Origin: Chitinophaga barathri | Lineage (GTDB): Bacteria > Bacteroidota > Bacteroidia > Chitinophagales > Chitinophagaceae | DNA: 64,000 nt | Assembly: GCF_003807585.1 (NCBI RefSeq) | Contig: NZ_RMBX01000004.1 | Span: 248,001 to 312,000, forward strand | Reading direction: 5' to 3' | Shown: in pieces, positions 33,956-43,130 of the stretch | Numbering within the stretch: position 1 is the first letter of the stretch | How the letters are laid out: the number at the start of each line of letters is the position of its first letter | The notes under the pieces: generated by a model | What the model was told of the DNA's origin: nothing | Database searches by the model: none | What the model saw: the letters and a program-made list of their open reading frames with translations, nothing else | Position numbers and translations under genes: made by a program

Positions 33956-35500
33956 ATGAAAATAAATAAGCAAATAGCGGCATTGGTAATGGTGATTGCC
34001 ATGCTGACCGGTTGCTCCAAATTCCTGGACCGCCCCTTGGAAAACAGGGCGCAGGCAACCGAAATTGATTACGCAAACACCTCCCTGATGTACCAGCCTG
34101 TATCGGGCGTGTACAGGACTGCCGCCAGCGGCACGTTTGCAAAATGGATCAGCGTTACCATCCGCAGCGTGCGCGGCGATGAAATAGAAACGGGGAATGA
34201 TGACGCGGGGCAGATCGCCATCCACAATTACCAGAATAACGTGACCGTAAAAAGTTACTGGGGGATCAATGATATGTGGATCAGCATTTACGGCGTAGTG
34301 CTGGCGGCAAACAGCGCGCTCGAAGAGCTGGACCAGTTTGGCCAGCGTATCGGTTCCGGCGATGCAGCCAACCAGAAGCTGCACGCGCAATACGAGGCGG
34401 AAGTGCGGTTTTTCAGGGCGCTCGGGCATTACTGGGCCAGCAGGTACTGGGGCGATGTGCCGGTGCTCGGTATAGAAAGCAATGACCCGAACGCATTGAG
34501 CAACGCCACCAAGACGTCCCGCGCGGATGTATTGGCGCATGTGATGGAAGAAATGGATTATTGCATCGCAAACCTCGAAGACGCCCGCCCGAACCAGGCG
34601 GCTCATGTGGGCGGCGTAACCAAATACACCGCGCTGATGCTGAAAGCAAAAGCCGCGATGGACCTGGCCGGCAACAACAACGGAAGCCCGATGTGGGACG
34701 TGGTGCTGGATTGCACGAACCAGATCACCACCAGCGGCAAGTTCAACCTGTTCCCCGATTATTACCAGCTCTGGAAAAAACCGGGAAAACTCTCCAATGA
34801 AGCGATCCTGGAGTTTCAATATTCAGACTTCGGCAATGCCACCGGCGATATCGTTACCTCCGGCGGTGCAAACGAACTGTGGGGTAATTTCTTCCTTTTC
34901 CAGGGACCTGAAAATACCTACGGTATGCCCATATCCGGCGCCGGCTGGATGGTGCCCTCCCAAAAAGCGGTGGACTTCCTGACTGCACGCCAGGATACAT
35001 TGAGGATGAGAACGACCATCCTCCGTTGCGGGGTGAACGGTGTACCCGGCACTACCGCCGTTACGCCGGATGGTGACCAGGTGTCAGGGAACGCGGGGCT
35101 GAAAAAATATTTTAACGGCAAGTCGTATTATCCAAAAAACCAGATGACTGTGGACCGTGTGGATTATTACGGCGCCAATAATAACATCCGTGTATTCCGT
35201 TATGCGGAAGCGCTGCTGATGAACGCGGAAGCCAAAGTCCGCAAAGGGCAGAGCGGCGATATTCCTTTTAACGAAGTGCGCGTCCGCGCGAAACTGTTAC
35301 CGATCAATGGCGTCACCATACAGCAGGTGCTGGACGAACGCCGCGCGGAACTGATATGCGAGTGGTGGGGCGAAAGGTTTAATGACCTGCTGCGCACCGG
35401 CCAGGCGGCCACTGTATTACCGGGCTTTATCACCGGGCAAAGCGAATTCCTGCCCATACCGCAGGAGCAGGAAGACAGGAACAGCAATCTTAAGAATTAG
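33956..35500 (+). CDS. SusD/RagB-type surface lipoprotein
   Basis: A 514-residue outer-membrane lipoprotein of the SusD/RagB family, which caps the SusC barrel and binds the substrate outside the cell. The signal peptide ends with the lipobox MLTGC (cysteine about residue 20). The TPR-like helical N-terminal half (AEVRFFRALGHYWASRYWGDVPVL) and the C-terminal region LDERRAELICEWWGERFNDLLRTG with FLPIPQEQEDRN are diagnostic. Its place 33 bases after the SusC gene is the usual one, and the two form an operon. Confidence 0.93.
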   Translation: MKINKQIAALVMVIAMLTGCSKFLDRPLENRAQATEIDYANTSLMYQPVSGVYRTAASGTFAKWISVTIRSVRGDEIETGNDDAGQIAIHNYQNNVTVKSYWGINDMWISIYGVVLAANSALEELDQFGQRIGSGDAANQKLHAQYEAEVRFFRALGHYWASRYWGDVPVLGIESNDPNALSNATKTSRADVLAHVMEEMDYCIANLEDARPNQAAHVGGVTKYTALMLKAKAAMDLAGNNNGSPMWDVVLDCTNQITTSGKFNLFPDYYQLWKKPGKLSNEAILEFQYSDFGNATGDIVTSGGANELWGNFFLFQGPENTYGMPISGAGWMVPSQKAVDFLTARQDTLRMRTTILRCGVNGVPGTTAVTPDGDQVSGNAGLKKYFNGKSYYPKNQMTVDRVDYYGANNNIRVFRYAEALLMNAEAKVRKGQSGDIPFNEVRVRAKLLPINGVTIQQVLDERRAELICEWWGERFNDLLRTGQAATVLPGFITGQSEFLPIPQEQEDRNSNLKN

Positions 35501-35525
35501 TCATATACTGTGGGAGCATTGTAAC

Positions 35526-35580
35526 AACAGCCTTACGGGCTGTTAAAAAAAAGGCCCCGGTGATATACCGGGGCCTTTTT
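35526..35580. terminator. Two hairpins forming a bidirectional terminator
   Basis: The first hairpin has arms 35526-35532 and 35538-35544. The second, stronger one has 11-bp perfect arms 35551-35561 and 35567-35577 with loop GATAT. An A run on the left and a T run on the right serve both the SusD gene and the convergent Tex gene. The core CCCGGTGATATACCGGG recurs at 43082-43098. Confidence 0.75.
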
Positions 35581-35598
35581 ATGTTGTATTGGTAGTGT

Positions 35599-37848
35599 CT
35601 ACTTGAATTTCGATTTCAACGCCAGCAGTTTTGCCTGGAAGTCATTCAGCGGCGCTTCTTTGGCGGGTTTGTTCTCCTTGCGTTCTTTACGCTGTCCGCC
35701 GCCACCGCCGCCGGTAACGGGTTCATTATCTTTCATGGACAATGAAATACGTTTGCGCTCGATGTCCACTTCCAATACGGTCACCGTTACTTTCTGGTTC
35801 AGTTTCACGGCTTCGTTCGGGTTGCTGATGAACTTGTTCGAGAGGTGTGAGATATGCACCAGGCCGTCCTGTTTCACGCCGATGTCCACGAAGGCGCCGA
35901 ATGCGGTGATGTTTGTTACCACGCCGGGCAGCGTCATGCCGGGGTGTACGTCTTCCATGGATTTGATGCCTTCGGCGTATTCAAAGATGGCGATCTCGTC
36001 GCGGGGGTCGCGGCTGGGTTTGGAAAGTTCCTTGAGGATGTCTTCCAGTGTGAGCTGGCCCACTTCTTCGCTGATGTATTCTTTTACGTTCACCTGTTTG
36101 CGCAGTTCGTTGCGGCCGATCAGTTCTGATACGGTGCATTTCTGCCCCGCCGCAATGGCTTCTACCACGGGGTAACGTTCGGGGTGCACCGCTGAGTTGT
36201 CCAGCGGGTTGTCGCCGTTCTCGATGCGGAGGAAGCCCGCGCACTGTTCAAATGCTTTATCGCCCAGGCGGCTTACTTTTTTCAGTTCCTGGCGGTTTTT
36301 GAACGCGCCGTTTTCCTTGCGGTACTTCACGATGTTGTCCGCGAGGGAAGGGCCGAGGCCGGAAACGTACGCCAGCAGGTGTTTGGAAGCGGTGTTGAGG
36401 TTCACGCCCACATTGTTCACGCAGCTTACCACTACGCGGTCCAGGCTTTGTTTCAGGTGGCTCTGGTTCACGTCGTGCTGGTACTGTCCCACGCCGATGG
36501 CTTTGGGGTCGATCTTCACGAGCTCTGCCAGCGGGTCTATCAGTCGGCGGCCGATGGATACGGAACCGCGTACGGTCACGTCTTCGTTCGGGAATTCTTC
36601 GCGCGCCACTTCGGAAGCGGAGTACACGGAGGCGCCGCTTTCGTTCACCATGAACACGTTCACTTTTTTACCGAAGTCGATCTTTTTGATGAAGTCTTCC
36701 GTCTCGCGGCCCGCGGTGCCATTACCCACGGCGATGGCCTGGATCTCGTATTTATTCACCCAGTTGCGGAGCAGGTGCTCGGCGTCCTGTGCTTTGTAGT
36801 TTTTTTCGAGGGGGAACATCACGTCGTGCGCGAGCATATTACCCTGGTTGTCCAGCGCAACGGTTTTGCAGCCGGTACGGTACCCCGGGTCCACCGCGAT
36901 CACGGCTTTGGGGCCGAGCGGGGCCGCAAGCAGCAGCTGGCGGAGGTTTTCAGCAAATACGTCGATGGCTTCGGTATCTGCTTTTTCTTTGGCGGCGGCG
37001 CGGCTTTCGTTTTCTAGTGAAGGGCGCAGCAGGCGTTTGTACGCATCCGCGGACGCTTTTTCAACCTGCTGGCTGGCGGGGCCGCTGCCGGTTACAAACT
37101 GTTTGGTGATGATACCCTGCGCTTCTTCTTCATCGGGAGAAATATTTCCGAAGAGGATGCCTTCCGCCTCGGCGCGGAGGATGGCCAGCACGCGGTGGGA
37201 GGGGATGGTATGCAGTTCTTCCTTAAAATCGAAGTAGTCTTTGTATTTCACGCCTTCGGTTTCTTTTCCTTCTATCACTTTGGAACTGAACTGTGCGGTA
37301 TGAATGAAGAGTTTGCGGAGTTTATCGCGCAGCTCGGCGTTTTCGTTGATCCTTTCGGCGATGATGTCCCGCGCGCCTTTCAGGGCTTCGTCCGAAGAGG
37401 CTACCTGTTCATTGATAAAGGTTTTGGCGGCTTCGTCTATTTCACCGGATGCCTGTGCCATGAGGAGGTCCGCCAATGGCTCAAGGCCTTTTTCGATGGC
37501 GGCCATGGCGCGGGTCTTGCGTTTCGGCTTATAGGGAAGGTACATATCCTCCAGTTCGGTGAGCACCCAGCTGGTTTCCAGCTTGCCGAGCAGCTCATCG
37601 GTCATTTTGCCCTGTTCCGTAATGGTCTTGATGATGAATGCCCGGCGGTCGTCCACTTCCTGGTAGCGTTTGCCCAGGTCTTCCACTTTGCCTATCTGCA
37701 CCTCGTCCAGGCTGCCGGTATGCTCCTTCCGGTAACGGCTGATAAAGGGTACGGTGGAGCCTTCTGCCAGTAAGCTCATGGTATTCTCAGCCTGCTTCAT
37801 CGAGATGTTCAGCTCAGCAGAAATGAGGGCCACGTGTTTCGGATTCAT
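35599..37848 (-). CDS. tex: Tex family RNA-binding transcription accessory protein
   Basis: A 749-residue Tex protein. The N-terminal Tex helical domain (SAELNISMKQAENTMSLLAEGSTVPFISRYRKEHTGSLDE), YqgF-like RNase-H fold (AVIAVDPGYRTGCKTVALD), helix-hairpin-helix motifs (GVNLNTASKHLLAYVSGLGPSLADNIVKYR) and a C-terminal S1 domain (HPGMTLPGVVTNITAFGAFVDIGVKQDGLVHISHLS) are visible. A lysine/glycine-rich tail follows. Tex is a widely conserved nucleic-acid-binding protein in transcription and RNA metabolism. The length is normal and the call is firm. Confidence 0.95.
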   Translation of the reverse strand: MNPKHVALISAELNISMKQAENTMSLLAEGSTVPFISRYRKEHTGSLDEVQIGKVEDLGKRYQEVDDRRAFIIKTITEQGKMTDELLGKLETSWVLTELEDMYLPYKPKRKTRAMAAIEKGLEPLADLLMAQASGEIDEAAKTFINEQVASSDEALKGARDIIAERINENAELRDKLRKLFIHTAQFSSKVIEGKETEGVKYKDYFDFKEELHTIPSHRVLAILRAEAEGILFGNISPDEEEAQGIITKQFVTGSGPASQQVEKASADAYKRLLRPSLENESRAAAKEKADTEAIDVFAENLRQLLLAAPLGPKAVIAVDPGYRTGCKTVALDNQGNMLAHDVMFPLEKNYKAQDAEHLLRNWVNKYEIQAIAVGNGTAGRETEDFIKKIDFGKKVNVFMVNESGASVYSASEVAREEFPNEDVTVRGSVSIGRRLIDPLAELVKIDPKAIGVGQYQHDVNQSHLKQSLDRVVVSCVNNVGVNLNTASKHLLAYVSGLGPSLADNIVKYRKENGAFKNRQELKKVSRLGDKAFEQCAGFLRIENGDNPLDNSAVHPERYPVVEAIAAGQKCTVSELIGRNELRKQVNVKEYISEEVGQLTLEDILKELSKPSRDPRDEIAIFEYAEGIKSMEDVHPGMTLPGVVTNITAFGAFVDIGVKQDGLVHISHLSNKFISNPNEAVKLNQKVTVTVLEVDIERKRISLSMKDNEPVTGGGGGGQRKERKENKPAKEAPLNDFQAKLLALKSKFK

Positions 37849-37879
37849 ATTCGTTTCTTTTGTGATTTTGCTAAGGCCG

Positions 37880-37909
37880 CAAAGCTAATTAAATTGGCTA
37901 TTCCGCCAA
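37880..37909 (-). promoter_or_regulatory. Putative promoter of tex
   Basis: The minus strand reads TTG (37907-37909), 19 bases, then TAGCTTTG (37880-37887), an exact TAnnTTTG match, 31 bases before the Tex start. Confidence 0.55.
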
Positions 37910-38015
37910 GAAAAAGAAATTAACAATAAACCGGCCAGCTTTTCCACCCGCGCGGATATCCTGAAATTGCATTATTTTACCGCTTCTTAGCGCCAGATCA
38001 TTAATATTAAATGTT

Positions 38016-38780
38016 ATGCAGCCGGAACAAGCCTTTAGCCGATTATTACAGATTATGGACGACCTGCGGGAGAAATGCCCCTGGGACAGGAAACAAACCA
38101 TCCAGTCCCTCCGGCAGCTCACCATCGAAGAATTGTACGAACTGGCCGATGCCATTACGGACGAGGATTTTAAAGGCATAAAGGAAGAACTGGGCGACCT
38201 GATGCTGCATATCGTGTTCTACGCGAAGATCGGCGCGGAACAACAGCAGTTCACCATCACGGACGTGATCAACGGCGTGTGCGACAAACTCGTGGCCCGT
38301 CACCCGCATATCTACGGGGACGTGCAGGTGGCCGACGCGGAGGAAGTGAAGCAGAACTGGGAAAAGCTGAAACTCAAAGAAGGGAAAAAATCCGTGCTCA
38401 GCGGGGTGCCCGTGGCGCTGCCCGCCCTGGTGAAGGCCATGCGGCTCCAGGAAAAGGCCAAACAGGTGGGTTTTGAGTGGGATAACCGGGAGCAGGTATG
38501 GGATAAAGTGGAAGAAGAAATGGGCGAGCTCCGGGAAGCCGTCGAAAAAGGCGATCAGGACGAAATAGAGGCCGAATTCGGCGATCTGATGTTCTCCCTG
38601 GTGAACTACAGCCGGTTTTTGAAAACAGACGCTGAAAACGCCCTGGAACGTACCAATAAAAAATTCCTCCGCCGGTTTATGCTCATGGAAGAAATGGCCG
38701 CCCAAAACGGCAAAAGGTTGGACGAAATGAGCCTGACGGAAATGGATGGCCTCTGGAACAAAGTAAAGGAAGGCGAATAA
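38016..38780 (+). CDS. mazG: Nucleoside triphosphate pyrophosphohydrolase MazG
   Basis: A 254-residue MazG-type enzyme that hydrolyses NTPs and dNTPs to monophosphates and pyrophosphate. Two tandem MazG domains are visible: the first with LREKCPWDRKQTIQSLRQLTIEELYELADAI and EELGDLMLHIVFYAKI, the second with EEEMGELREAVEKGDQDEIEAEFGDLMFSLVNYSR. The E-x-x-E magnesium-binding glutamates are present in both. The kinase gene 38784 starts only three bases after the stop codon, so the two probably form one transcript. Confidence 0.93.
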   Translation: MQPEQAFSRLLQIMDDLREKCPWDRKQTIQSLRQLTIEELYELADAITDEDFKGIKEELGDLMLHIVFYAKIGAEQQQFTITDVINGVCDKLVARHPHIYGDVQVADAEEVKQNWEKLKLKEGKKSVLSGVPVALPALVKAMRLQEKAKQVGFEWDNREQVWDKVEEEMGELREAVEKGDQDEIEAEFGDLMFSLVNYSRFLKTDAENALERTNKKFLRRFMLMEEMAAQNGKRLDEMSLTEMDGLWNKVKEGE

Positions 38781-38783
38781 CAT

Positions 38784-41700
38784 ATGCTCGATATCAAGGA
38801 AATAAGGTTCTTTATCCTCCGGAACGGTTATCTGCTCATCATTGCGGCATGGCTGTTCACCTTCGCGTTCCTGTTCAACAACTACTGGAGTTATTATTCT
38901 TCCCCCCATGGTGTGCAGCGCAGCCTGGAAAGCGACATCAGCAGCCGGCAGCAGGCATTTGCCGAACTGGCTGCGGATACGGCGGTGGTGAATAGTTTTT
39001 TCAAAGGGAATTATAACGAACGCACGGTAAAAGAAATCTACGGAGAGAACTTCTTCGTGTTCGCGTACGATTCTCTGGAATACGGCCCCCGCCTGAAATT
39101 CTGGAGTACAAACACCGTACAGCCGCCGGTGAGCGAAGGTTTTTTTCCCGGCGTTACGTTCAGGAGACTGGCAAACGGGCATTATGTGATCATGTGCCAC
39201 CGCGCCGGCCCCCGGAAATACCTGGTAGGGCTTATCCCGGTAAAAGAAGAGTTCGCCATCAGCAACGATTACCTGGGCAGCTCGTTCTACGGCCGCCCCG
39301 CCATAGGGCATGAATATACCATTCAGAACCGCCCGCCCGGCCTGCCCGTGCTGGATGCGAACCAGACCATCCTGTTTTACCTCCACTACGATCCTTCCAA
39401 ATCAGAAGCCTCCCCCAGTCTCACCAGCGTATTGCTGCTCACGCTGGGCTGCATCTGCGTGTTTATATTCATCAATCTTTTTGCCACGCTGATGGCCAAA
39501 AAGCTCACGCCGGGCTGGGGGTTCCTCTTCCTGCTGGTAGTGGTGGCGGGCTTTCGGCTGCTCACGTACCTGTATCCTTTCCCGATAGACCTGGGTAGCC
39601 TGAACCTCTTCAAACCCACGATCTACGCGAAGGATGATGTATTCCGCAGCCTGGGCGACCTCTCGCTGAACGTGCTGCTCACGTTCTGGCTGATCCTCTT
39701 TTTCCGGCAGCATGTGCGCACTATCCACCCGCCAGTGCTCCGCAAAAAGTGGCAGGGCTGGCTCATCATCGGCACCGCGGGGCTCGTGATGTTCATCGCC
39801 GGGCAGTTCCTGCTGGACCTGATACGCAGTCTTGTAATAGATTCCAAGATATCCTACGACGTCACTAACTTTTTCAGCCTGAACGAATACAGCGTGATCG
39901 GCAGCATGAGCCTGGGTTTCATCGCCATCAGCTTTCTGTTCTTTTCGCAGATCGTCAATTACCTGCTGAACCAACTGACGGATTTCCAGTACCGCACGAA
40001 ATACATCTCCCTGGCGGTGGTGGGCCTCATATGGCTGGCCTTCAGGTTTAACCTGCCGGATTTCAGCGCGTCGGTGGTGCTGATGTTTTGGCTGCTGGGC
40101 TATGTGGGGATACTGGATCTGCTGGAGCTGCGTTTTTCCAATAGCTCCGCCACGCTGCCCTTTATCATGTGGATGCTGATGATGACCGTCACCACCTCCG
40201 CGGTACTCATTTATTACAACAACCAGAAAGAGCTGACCACCCGCCTCCGCGTGGCGCAGAACCTTTCCAAGCAGCGCGATCCCTACACAGAGACCCTGCT
40301 GAACGACGTAGGGGAGCGGCTGACCAAAGACGCATTCGTACGCCAGTATTTCCAAAGTCCTACAAGAGATTACAAACAGAAGCTGGAAGCCATGCTGCGC
40401 GAAAAATATTTCCCGCGTTACCTCAGCCGGTTCCTTTTATCCTTCTACACCTACGATGCGGAAGGCCAACCGTTGTACAACAGCGATCCCGTGCCCTTCA
40501 TCGCTTTGCAGGGCCGCATCATGGGCAATACCCTGGCGCATGTGCTGGGCAACGACCTGTATTACGACGAGCGCAGTTTCCGCGATTACAGTTATATCGG
40601 CAAAAAAGAATTCACGGGGTACGACGGCCTGCCCGTGGGATATTTGTTTTACGAAGTACGCTCCGAAGCGGAGATCGCGCAGCCGGACAGGCTGTACCCG
40701 GAGCTGCTCATAGAAGCGGGCGCGGACGATCTCGGGCAGGAGATCACGGACCAGTATTCGTACGCCGTGTACGACAAAGGCGTGCTGGTGAACAATCACG
40801 GCAATTATCCCTTTAGGACGCGCCTCAGCCCCGGGGAGATCCCTGGCGCCGATGCGGTGTTTGAAGAAGAAGGGAAAAACTCGCTGCTGTATTACAAAGC
40901 GTCCAAAGACAAGCTGGTGGTGATGGTGCGGAAGACGGCGAATTTCCTGGAGTTCATCACCCTGTTCGCCTACATGTTCTGCCTGTTCCTGCTCATTATC
41001 GGTATTTACAGCCTGCTGGACCTGCTGATCAAAGCAAGGCTCCGCATGTCCAACCTGCGTACGCTGGTGAAGCTGAGCATCCGCACCAAAGTGCAGACCA
41101 CCATCATCGGCGCTGTGGTGTTCGCTTTCCTGGCGCTGGGCCTGGCCACGATATTGTTCTTCTATGGCCGCTACCGCGCGGAGAATGCGGAAAAACTCAG
41201 CAAGACCGTGCACAGCATCGGGCAGGATATCGAAGAAGAATTTTACACGCTCCGCCAGTTCGATGAAATGGATATGATCTATGATTCCATTTTTGCTTCG
41301 CGGCTTTCCATTGCTATTGGAGACATTGCCACGGAGCACAACGTGGACATCAATATTTACGATACAGACGGCCAGTTGCAGCTTTCCGCGCAGCCGCTCA
41401 TGATAGAAAAGGGCCTGCTTTCGGAGGCGATGAACCCCGTGGCGTATTTCCAGCTGAGCAGGCTCAGCAAGATCCAGTACATACAGGAAGAGCGGATCGG
41501 CGATATGAAATACATCAGCAGTTATGTGCCGCTACGCAGCCAGGGGCGGGTATTTGCGTATCTCAATGTGCCTTACTTCGCCACGCAGACGGAGCTGAAC
41601 CAACAGATATCCACCTTCCTGGTGGCGCTGATCAATATCAATGCGTTTATCTTCCTGATCGCGGGCCTGCTGGTGCTGCTGATCTCCAATACCATCACCA

Positions 41701-42536
41701 AATCCTTCTCCCTGATCACGAATAAACTGCGCAGCGTAAACCTCGGGCAGCACAACGAACAGATACAGTGGGACAACGACGATGAGATCGGCCTGCTGGT
41801 GGCGGAGTACAACAAGATGGTGCAGAAGCTGGAAGTGAGCGCCGAAATGCTGGCCAAAAGCGAAAGGGAAGGGGCCTGGCGTGAAATGGCGCGGCAGGTG
41901 GCGCACGAGATCAAAAACCCGCTCACGCCCATGAAGCTGAGCATTCAATACCTGCAACGCGCGATCGCCAACGATTCACCGGATGTAAAAGCGCTCTCGC
42001 GCAGCGTGGCGAACACGCTGGTGGAGCAGATAGAGCACCTGTCCAATATCGCGTCGGACTTTGCGGCCTTTGCGCATATCACGAAAGTAAATAACGAGGT
42101 GTTTTCACTGGGCGAAGTACTGCAATCCGTTACAGCGCTGTATATGAGCAGCCCCGAATGTCATATTTATTATGAGCGGCAGGAAAAACCTTACCGGGTG
42201 GATGCGGATAAAACGCAGATCAACCGCGTGTTCACCAACCTGCTGCAAAACGCGATACAGGCCATTCCGGAAGGGCAGGAGGGGCATGTGACCCTCAGTG
42301 TACAGGAAGAAGGCGGCGACCATGTGATCGTGGAAGTGATAGACAACGGTACCGGCATTCCGCCGGAAGTACAGCCGAAAATATTCGTGCCGAACTTCAC
42401 GACGAAATCCTCCGGTACCGGCCTGGGCCTTGCGATGTGTAAGAACATTGTAGAGCAGGCGGGCGGTGAGATCTGGTTCAAAACCACGCCGGGCATGGGT
42501 ACTACGTTTTTTGTCAGGCTGCCGCTGGTGGCATAG
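38784..42536 (+). CDS. NtrY-like membrane sensor histidine kinase
   Basis: A 1250-residue sensor kinase. Multiple membrane helices lie between about residues 15 and 460 and near 720-780, with a long extracytoplasmic region between and a helix at about 945-970 leading into a HAMP domain. The HisKA block GAWREMARQVAHEIKNPLTPMKLSIQYL carries the phospho-acceptor H1041. The ATPase boxes follow (NRVFTNLLQNAIQAIP, VIDNGTGIPPE, SSGTGLGLAMCKNIVE). No response regulator is adjacent, so its partner is elsewhere. The size and topology resemble the NtrY-type kinases of Bacteroidota. It probably shares a transcript with mazG. Confidence 0.9.
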   Translation: MLDIKEIRFFILRNGYLLIIAAWLFTFAFLFNNYWSYYSSPHGVQRSLESDISSRQQAFAELAADTAVVNSFFKGNYNERTVKEIYGENFFVFAYDSLEYGPRLKFWSTNTVQPPVSEGFFPGVTFRRLANGHYVIMCHRAGPRKYLVGLIPVKEEFAISNDYLGSSFYGRPAIGHEYTIQNRPPGLPVLDANQTILFYLHYDPSKSEASPSLTSVLLLTLGCICVFIFINLFATLMAKKLTPGWGFLFLLVVVAGFRLLTYLYPFPIDLGSLNLFKPTIYAKDDVFRSLGDLSLNVLLTFWLILFFRQHVRTIHPPVLRKKWQGWLIIGTAGLVMFIAGQFLLDLIRSLVIDSKISYDVTNFFSLNEYSVIGSMSLGFIAISFLFFSQIVNYLLNQLTDFQYRTKYISLAVVGLIWLAFRFNLPDFSASVVLMFWLLGYVGILDLLELRFSNSSATLPFIMWMLMMTVTTSAVLIYYNNQKELTTRLRVAQNLSKQRDPYTETLLNDVGERLTKDAFVRQYFQSPTRDYKQKLEAMLREKYFPRYLSRFLLSFYTYDAEGQPLYNSDPVPFIALQGRIMGNTLAHVLGNDLYYDERSFRDYSYIGKKEFTGYDGLPVGYLFYEVRSEAEIAQPDRLYPELLIEAGADDLGQEITDQYSYAVYDKGVLVNNHGNYPFRTRLSPGEIPGADAVFEEEGKNSLLYYKASKDKLVVMVRKTANFLEFITLFAYMFCLFLLIIGIYSLLDLLIKARLRMSNLRTLVKLSIRTKVQTTIIGAVVFAFLALGLATILFFYGRYRAENAEKLSKTVHSIGQDIEEEFYTLRQFDEMDMIYDSIFASRLSIAIGDIATEHNVDINIYDTDGQLQLSAQPLMIEKGLLSEAMNPVAYFQLSRLSKIQYIQEERIGDMKYISSYVPLRSQGRVFAYLNVPYFATQTELNQQISTFLVALININAFIFLIAGLLVLLISNTITKSFSLITNKLRSVNLGQHNEQIQWDNDDEIGLLVAEYNKMVQKLEVSAEMLAKSEREGAWREMARQVAHEIKNPLTPMKLSIQYLQRAIANDSPDVKALSRSVANTLVEQIEHLSNIASDFAAFAHITKVNNEVFSLGEVLQSVTALYMSSPECHIYYERQEKPYRVDADKTQINRVFTNLLQNAIQAIPEGQEGHVTLSVQEEGGDHVIVEVIDNGTGIPPEVQPKIFVPNFTTKSSGTGLGLAMCKNIVEQAGGEIWFKTTPGMGTTFFVRLPLVA

Positions 42537-42545
42537 GGTATGAAT

Positions 42546-42920
42546 TTACTTCGCGTCGGCTTTTGCGGTACCTTCCGTAAGCTCTGATTTCAGGAATTCT
42601 TTTTTGAAGAAAAAGTGCAGGACTTTTGATCCGCCACCTTCTGTTAACGGATATGCATCCACGAATTTCCAACCCAGCGAACCCATGTAGTTCAACGCGT
42701 CTACCACGGAGTTGAAATTTTTCGCTTTGCCCAGGTCGTCTTTGATCCGCGCGTCTTTAAATTCAAAGAACTTTTTTTCCTGCCCGAAGTCGATCTCGAT
42801 CGTCACTTTCGTGCTGAACATTTTGGCAGTAGCGATCAGCTCGCAGTACTTTTCTACTTTTTCCTGGGCGTAGGTGCTGGCGGATAACAGGAGCAGGGAG
42901 AAGAAGATGATTTTTTTCAT
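42546..42920 (-). CDS. Small exported protein, unknown function
   Basis: A 124-residue protein with a signal peptide (about 1-18, KKIIFFSLLLLSASTYAQ). The mature part reads EKYCELIATAKMFSTKVTIEIDFGQEKKFFEFKD and later AKNFNSVVDALNYMGSLGWKFVDAYPL, a pattern seen in small uncharacterised Bacteroidota proteins. No catalytic motif is visible. It converges on the sensor kinase gene. Confidence 0.75.
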   Translation of the reverse strand: MKKIIFFSLLLLSASTYAQEKVEKYCELIATAKMFSTKVTIEIDFGQEKKFFEFKDARIKDDLGKAKNFNSVVDALNYMGSLGWKFVDAYPLTEGGGSKVLHFFFKKEFLKSELTEGTAKADAK

Positions 42921-43076
42921 TTCGGTTAAATGTGGGTTGATGTTTATAATCTGGTTTCCGGGGCTAAGGTAGTGTTATTGCTGAATGCCCCCAAACCCTT
43001 TGCCAGAGCGGGTTTAATTTCATGGTTTTCTGTTTTTATGGCTACTGGTTTCCCGGTATTCCGGGCATAAAAAAAA

Positions 43077-43103
43077 ACCGTCCCGGTGATATACCGGGAC
43101 GGT
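43077..43103 (-). terminator. Terminator of the DUF177-rpmF-plsX operon
   Basis: An 11-bp perfect stem (43077-43087 with 43093-43103, loop GATAT) followed on the minus strand by a run of T residues. It sits 27 bases past the plsX stop. The 17-nt core is identical to the hairpin after susD. Confidence 0.8.
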
Positions 43104-43130
43104 CTTTACTATTTTTAATGCTGTAAGACT

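Noticed and set aside
38046..39386. Long reading frame on the minus strand (446 codons) over mazG and the kinase gene
   Set aside because: It is the antisense shadow of mazG and the sensor kinase, whose motifs are clear on the plus strand.
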